Under the pieces are notes generated by a model, which was given only the letters and a program-made list of their open reading frames with translations, was not told where the DNA came from and made no database searches. Both the position numbers and the translations under genes were made by a program. From Fictibacillus nanhaiensis (GTDB taxonomy: Bacteria > Bacillota > Bacilli > Bacillales > Fictibacillaceae), in the NCBI RefSeq assembly GCF_023715445.1, contig NZ_JAMBOD010000001.1, positions 682,001 to 746,000 of the forward strand: 64,000 nt of DNA. The letters run 5' to 3'. Of the stretch, positions 62,163-64,000 are shown in pieces (the first letter of the stretch is position 1; the number at the start of each line of letters is the position of its first letter).

Positions 62163-64000
62163 TAAAGAGATTGTCGCTCAGAGTTTAAGAAACACAGGCT
62201 GGGTAGGTATCGTTTACTTATTTGGCTTAGTATTTGCCATACCTTTAAGAATTCTGATGGACTACACGAGACCGGATGGAAGCTACAATCAGACTTATTT
62301 AAATCTATTCTCAATCCAGCTGGAGATTCAGGTTTTTCTCATGTTCGGTATCCCTATCCTGCTCGCCATATTTTTATTCCGTTATATGCATGTGAAAAAC
62401 GCTTCAGACTTTATGCACAGCTTACCGATTAAGCGTTCTAGCATCTATAACCACTATGTGAGCATGGGGATCATATTGTTAGTACTCCCTATCTTAATAG
62501 TTGGTCTTATTCTCTTCATCATGCACAGTACGATGAACATAGAATACTATTTTACTTCGGTAGAGTTACGTGAATGGTTGTTGACGACAGTTATCGTAGC
62601 AGTTTTCATATTCTTCACGACGGTGTTTGCAGGAATGTTAACTGGGATCTCAGCGATGCAAGGTATCTTTTCATTCGTATTATTGATCTTCCCTTTAGCA
62701 ATAAGTATTCTAACGGCATTTAACTTATCTTTTTTATTAAAAGGATTCCCGCATAATTATTATATAGATAGTCAGTTTCAGAAATACTCACCCATTACGA
62801 TAGTGGACCGATTGATCAACGACAAGATGGGATCTACAGAACTCGTAATCTATCTGATCCTAAGTGCGGTTCTTTATGTACTAGCTCTACAGATCTATAA
62901 GATTCGAAAGACAGAGATGGTTTCGCAAGCTGTAGGGTTTCCGCAGTTAAAACCAGTGTTTATCTATGGTGTCACCTTCTGCATGATGCTTTTCGGAGGA
63001 CTATATTTTGGTGAGACACAAAAGAGCTCATTCTGGATCGTCTTTGGCTATATCGTAGGATCCTTGATCGGATATTTGATCGCTCAGATGATCGTAGAGA
63101 AAACATGGAGGGTGTTTACAAAGATAAAAGGCTATACCGTATATGTTGTGATAATTGCTGCCCTGTTCTTCCTGTTTCAGTTCGATGTTACGGGTTACGA
63201 AAAAAGAGTTCCAGAAGTTCAGGACATCAAGGGTGTTTATGTTGGTGACGGCTACTATGATTTCAAGGAAATAGAGGACCCTGTATTCATCAACGATCAA
63301 AAGAAACTTTATTCAGATCCCGAGAACATAGGGGCGGTGAATGCCCTTCATAAACAGCTGATCCAAGAAAGTGAGACGAACGGCGCAAAGGATCAGATCT
63401 TTATTCTCTATGAACTTAAAGATGGAAGCAGGCTCACCCGCGAATATAAAATACCATCAAAGAAGCAATATGCTTCTTACTTGAAGCCGGTATATGAATC
63501 ACTCGAATATAAAGAAGCGAATTATCCCCTCTTAACCGTAGATCCAACAAAAGTGGACCGTATTCGCTTTAGTGCATCTGGACCTGTTTCCAAGAACCTC
63601 TCTGTTTCTGATCCAACGGAAATTTCACAAATCTTAGAAGCTCTAAAAGAGGATATTCAAAACGAGACCTTCGAGGAAGTGACGACAGACCGCGCATCTC
63701 TCTCTTATGTAGAATTGGCACTAGATAATAACAAGAGGATAAACTTGGATTTTAAGTCAGGGTACGACGAGCTGAGTGACCTCCTGGAATCTAAAAAGAA
63801 GCTTAAGGATGTGGTAGTTACGCCAGATGACATTGAATATGCCGTTGTGTTTAAGGATGTAGAGGTCAAAAGAGATCCTCAGATGCAAGAGGTTGATGAA
63901 GGATGGGTCAAGGAGATGATCCAAGAGGGAAAAGCCATAAAGGTCACCGAAAAGGATAACCTCGAAGAGGCATTGCGTAATTTCAGCTACGGAGAAAGAG
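62137..64000 (+). CDS. ABC transporter permease, 3'-truncated by window edge
   Basis: At least 621 residues, open at the window end. The N-terminal half holds about 8-10 membrane helices (from GWVGIVYLFGLVFAIPLRIL to AALFFLFQFDV, about residues 15-350). The segment KNASDFMHSLPIKRSSIYNHYV is typical of ABC-2 type permeases of ytr-like operons. From about residue 350 a soluble domain with repeated strands follows, resembling the DUF6449-type extension of such permeases. The ATG at 62137 follows GGGGGATG; an ATG three codons earlier is possible. It overlaps the ATPase gene by 26 bases. Confidence 0.85.
   Translation, partial: MPSRTSWFNKEIVAQSLRNTGWVGIVYLFGLVFAIPLRILMDYTRPDGSYNQTYLNLFSIQLEIQVFLMFGIPILLAIFLFRYMHVKNASDFMHSLPIKRSSIYNHYVSMGIILLVLPILIVGLILFIMHSTMNIEYYFTSVELREWLLTTVIVAVFIFFTTVFAGMLTGISAMQGIFSFVLLIFPLAISILTAFNLSFLLKGFPHNYYIDSQFQKYSPITIVDRLINDKMGSTELVIYLILSAVLYVLALQIYKIRKTEMVSQAVGFPQLKPVFIYGVTFCMMLFGGLYFGETQKSSFWIVFGYIVGSLIGYLIAQMIVEKTWRVFTKIKGYTVYVVIIAALFFLFQFDVTGYEKRVPEVQDIKGVYVGDGYYDFKEIEDPVFINDQKKLYSDPENIGAVNALHKQLIQESETNGAKDQIFILYELKDGSRLTREYKIPSKKQYASYLKPVYESLEYKEANYPLLTVDPTKVDRIRFSASGPVSKNLSVSDPTEISQILEALKEDIQNETFEEVTTDRASLSYVELALDNNKRINLDFKSGYDELSDLLESKKKLKDVVVTPDDIEYAVVFKDVEVKRDPQMQEVDEGWVKEMIQEGKAIKVTEKDNLEEALRNFSYGER

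Overview
The window is chromosomal DNA of an endospore-forming member of the Bacillaceae. Gene order follows the Bacillus subtilis yqfD-to-yqeG region almost exactly, and spore genes are scattered throughout (yqfC, yqfD, gpr, sda, SASPs, gerABC, a sigma-K half gene). The mix of features would fit a Fictibacillus-like genus, but that is an inference from general impression and not a computed result.

Layout. (1) 1-24.6 kb: the conserved housekeeping, stress and competence block. It runs yqfD-yqfC-(yqfB)-floA-nfeD, then yqeY-rpsU, deoC, the HrcA/CIRCE heat-shock operon hrcA-grpE-dnaK-dnaJ-prmA-rsmE-mtaB, hemW, lepA, yqxA, gpr, rpsT, holA, yqzM and comEC-comEB-comEA with divergent comER. spoIIP, normally between gpr and yqxA, is absent. 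(2) 24.6-32.2 kb: an accessory insertion between comER and yqeM. It holds a class I ribonucleotide reductase (nrdAB) under an adenosylcobalamin riboswitch with an intrinsic terminator, and a sigma-54-controlled hydroxybutyrate module. That module is a GntP permease, a 3-hydroxybutyrate dehydrogenase and a PAS/AAA+ activator, with a -24/-12 promoter and three identical-architecture dyads as likely activator sites. (3) 32.3-37.9 kb: the conserved block resumes with yqeM-rsfS-yqeK-nadD-yhbY-aroE-yqeH-yqeG, followed by sda behind a cluster of DnaA boxes. (4) 38.5-43.8 kb: a Mrp Na+/H+ antiporter operon that has mrpA, C, D, E, F and G but no mrpB. (5) 43.9-47.4 kb: pssA, a dispersed palindromic repeat, pepF, a 24-residue membrane peptide, a SASP and a small basic membrane protein.

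(6) 47.4-60.3 kb is the most interesting part. A gene at 47963-48337 encodes only the C-terminal half of sigma-K (SpoIIIC-like). It is interrupted at about the point where the B. subtilis skin element splits sigK. To its right lie a decayed fragment of a SpoIVCA-type recombinase, a manganese catalase, five tandem alpha/beta SASPs alternating between two subtypes, a WGxxGxxG lipoprotein, a gerABC germinant-receptor operon bracketed by a 69-bp direct repeat, and an intact SpoIVCA-like serine recombinase. The N-terminal half of sigK is not in the window, so if this is a skin-type element it extends past the right edge. The cargo is largely spore-protection and germination genes expected in the forespore, the compartment that keeps the element when the mother cell excises it.

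(7) 60.9-64 kb: a plus-strand YtrA-type GntR regulator, an ABC ATPase and a permease that runs off the window. Whether this operon lies inside or outside the sigK-interrupting element cannot be decided here.
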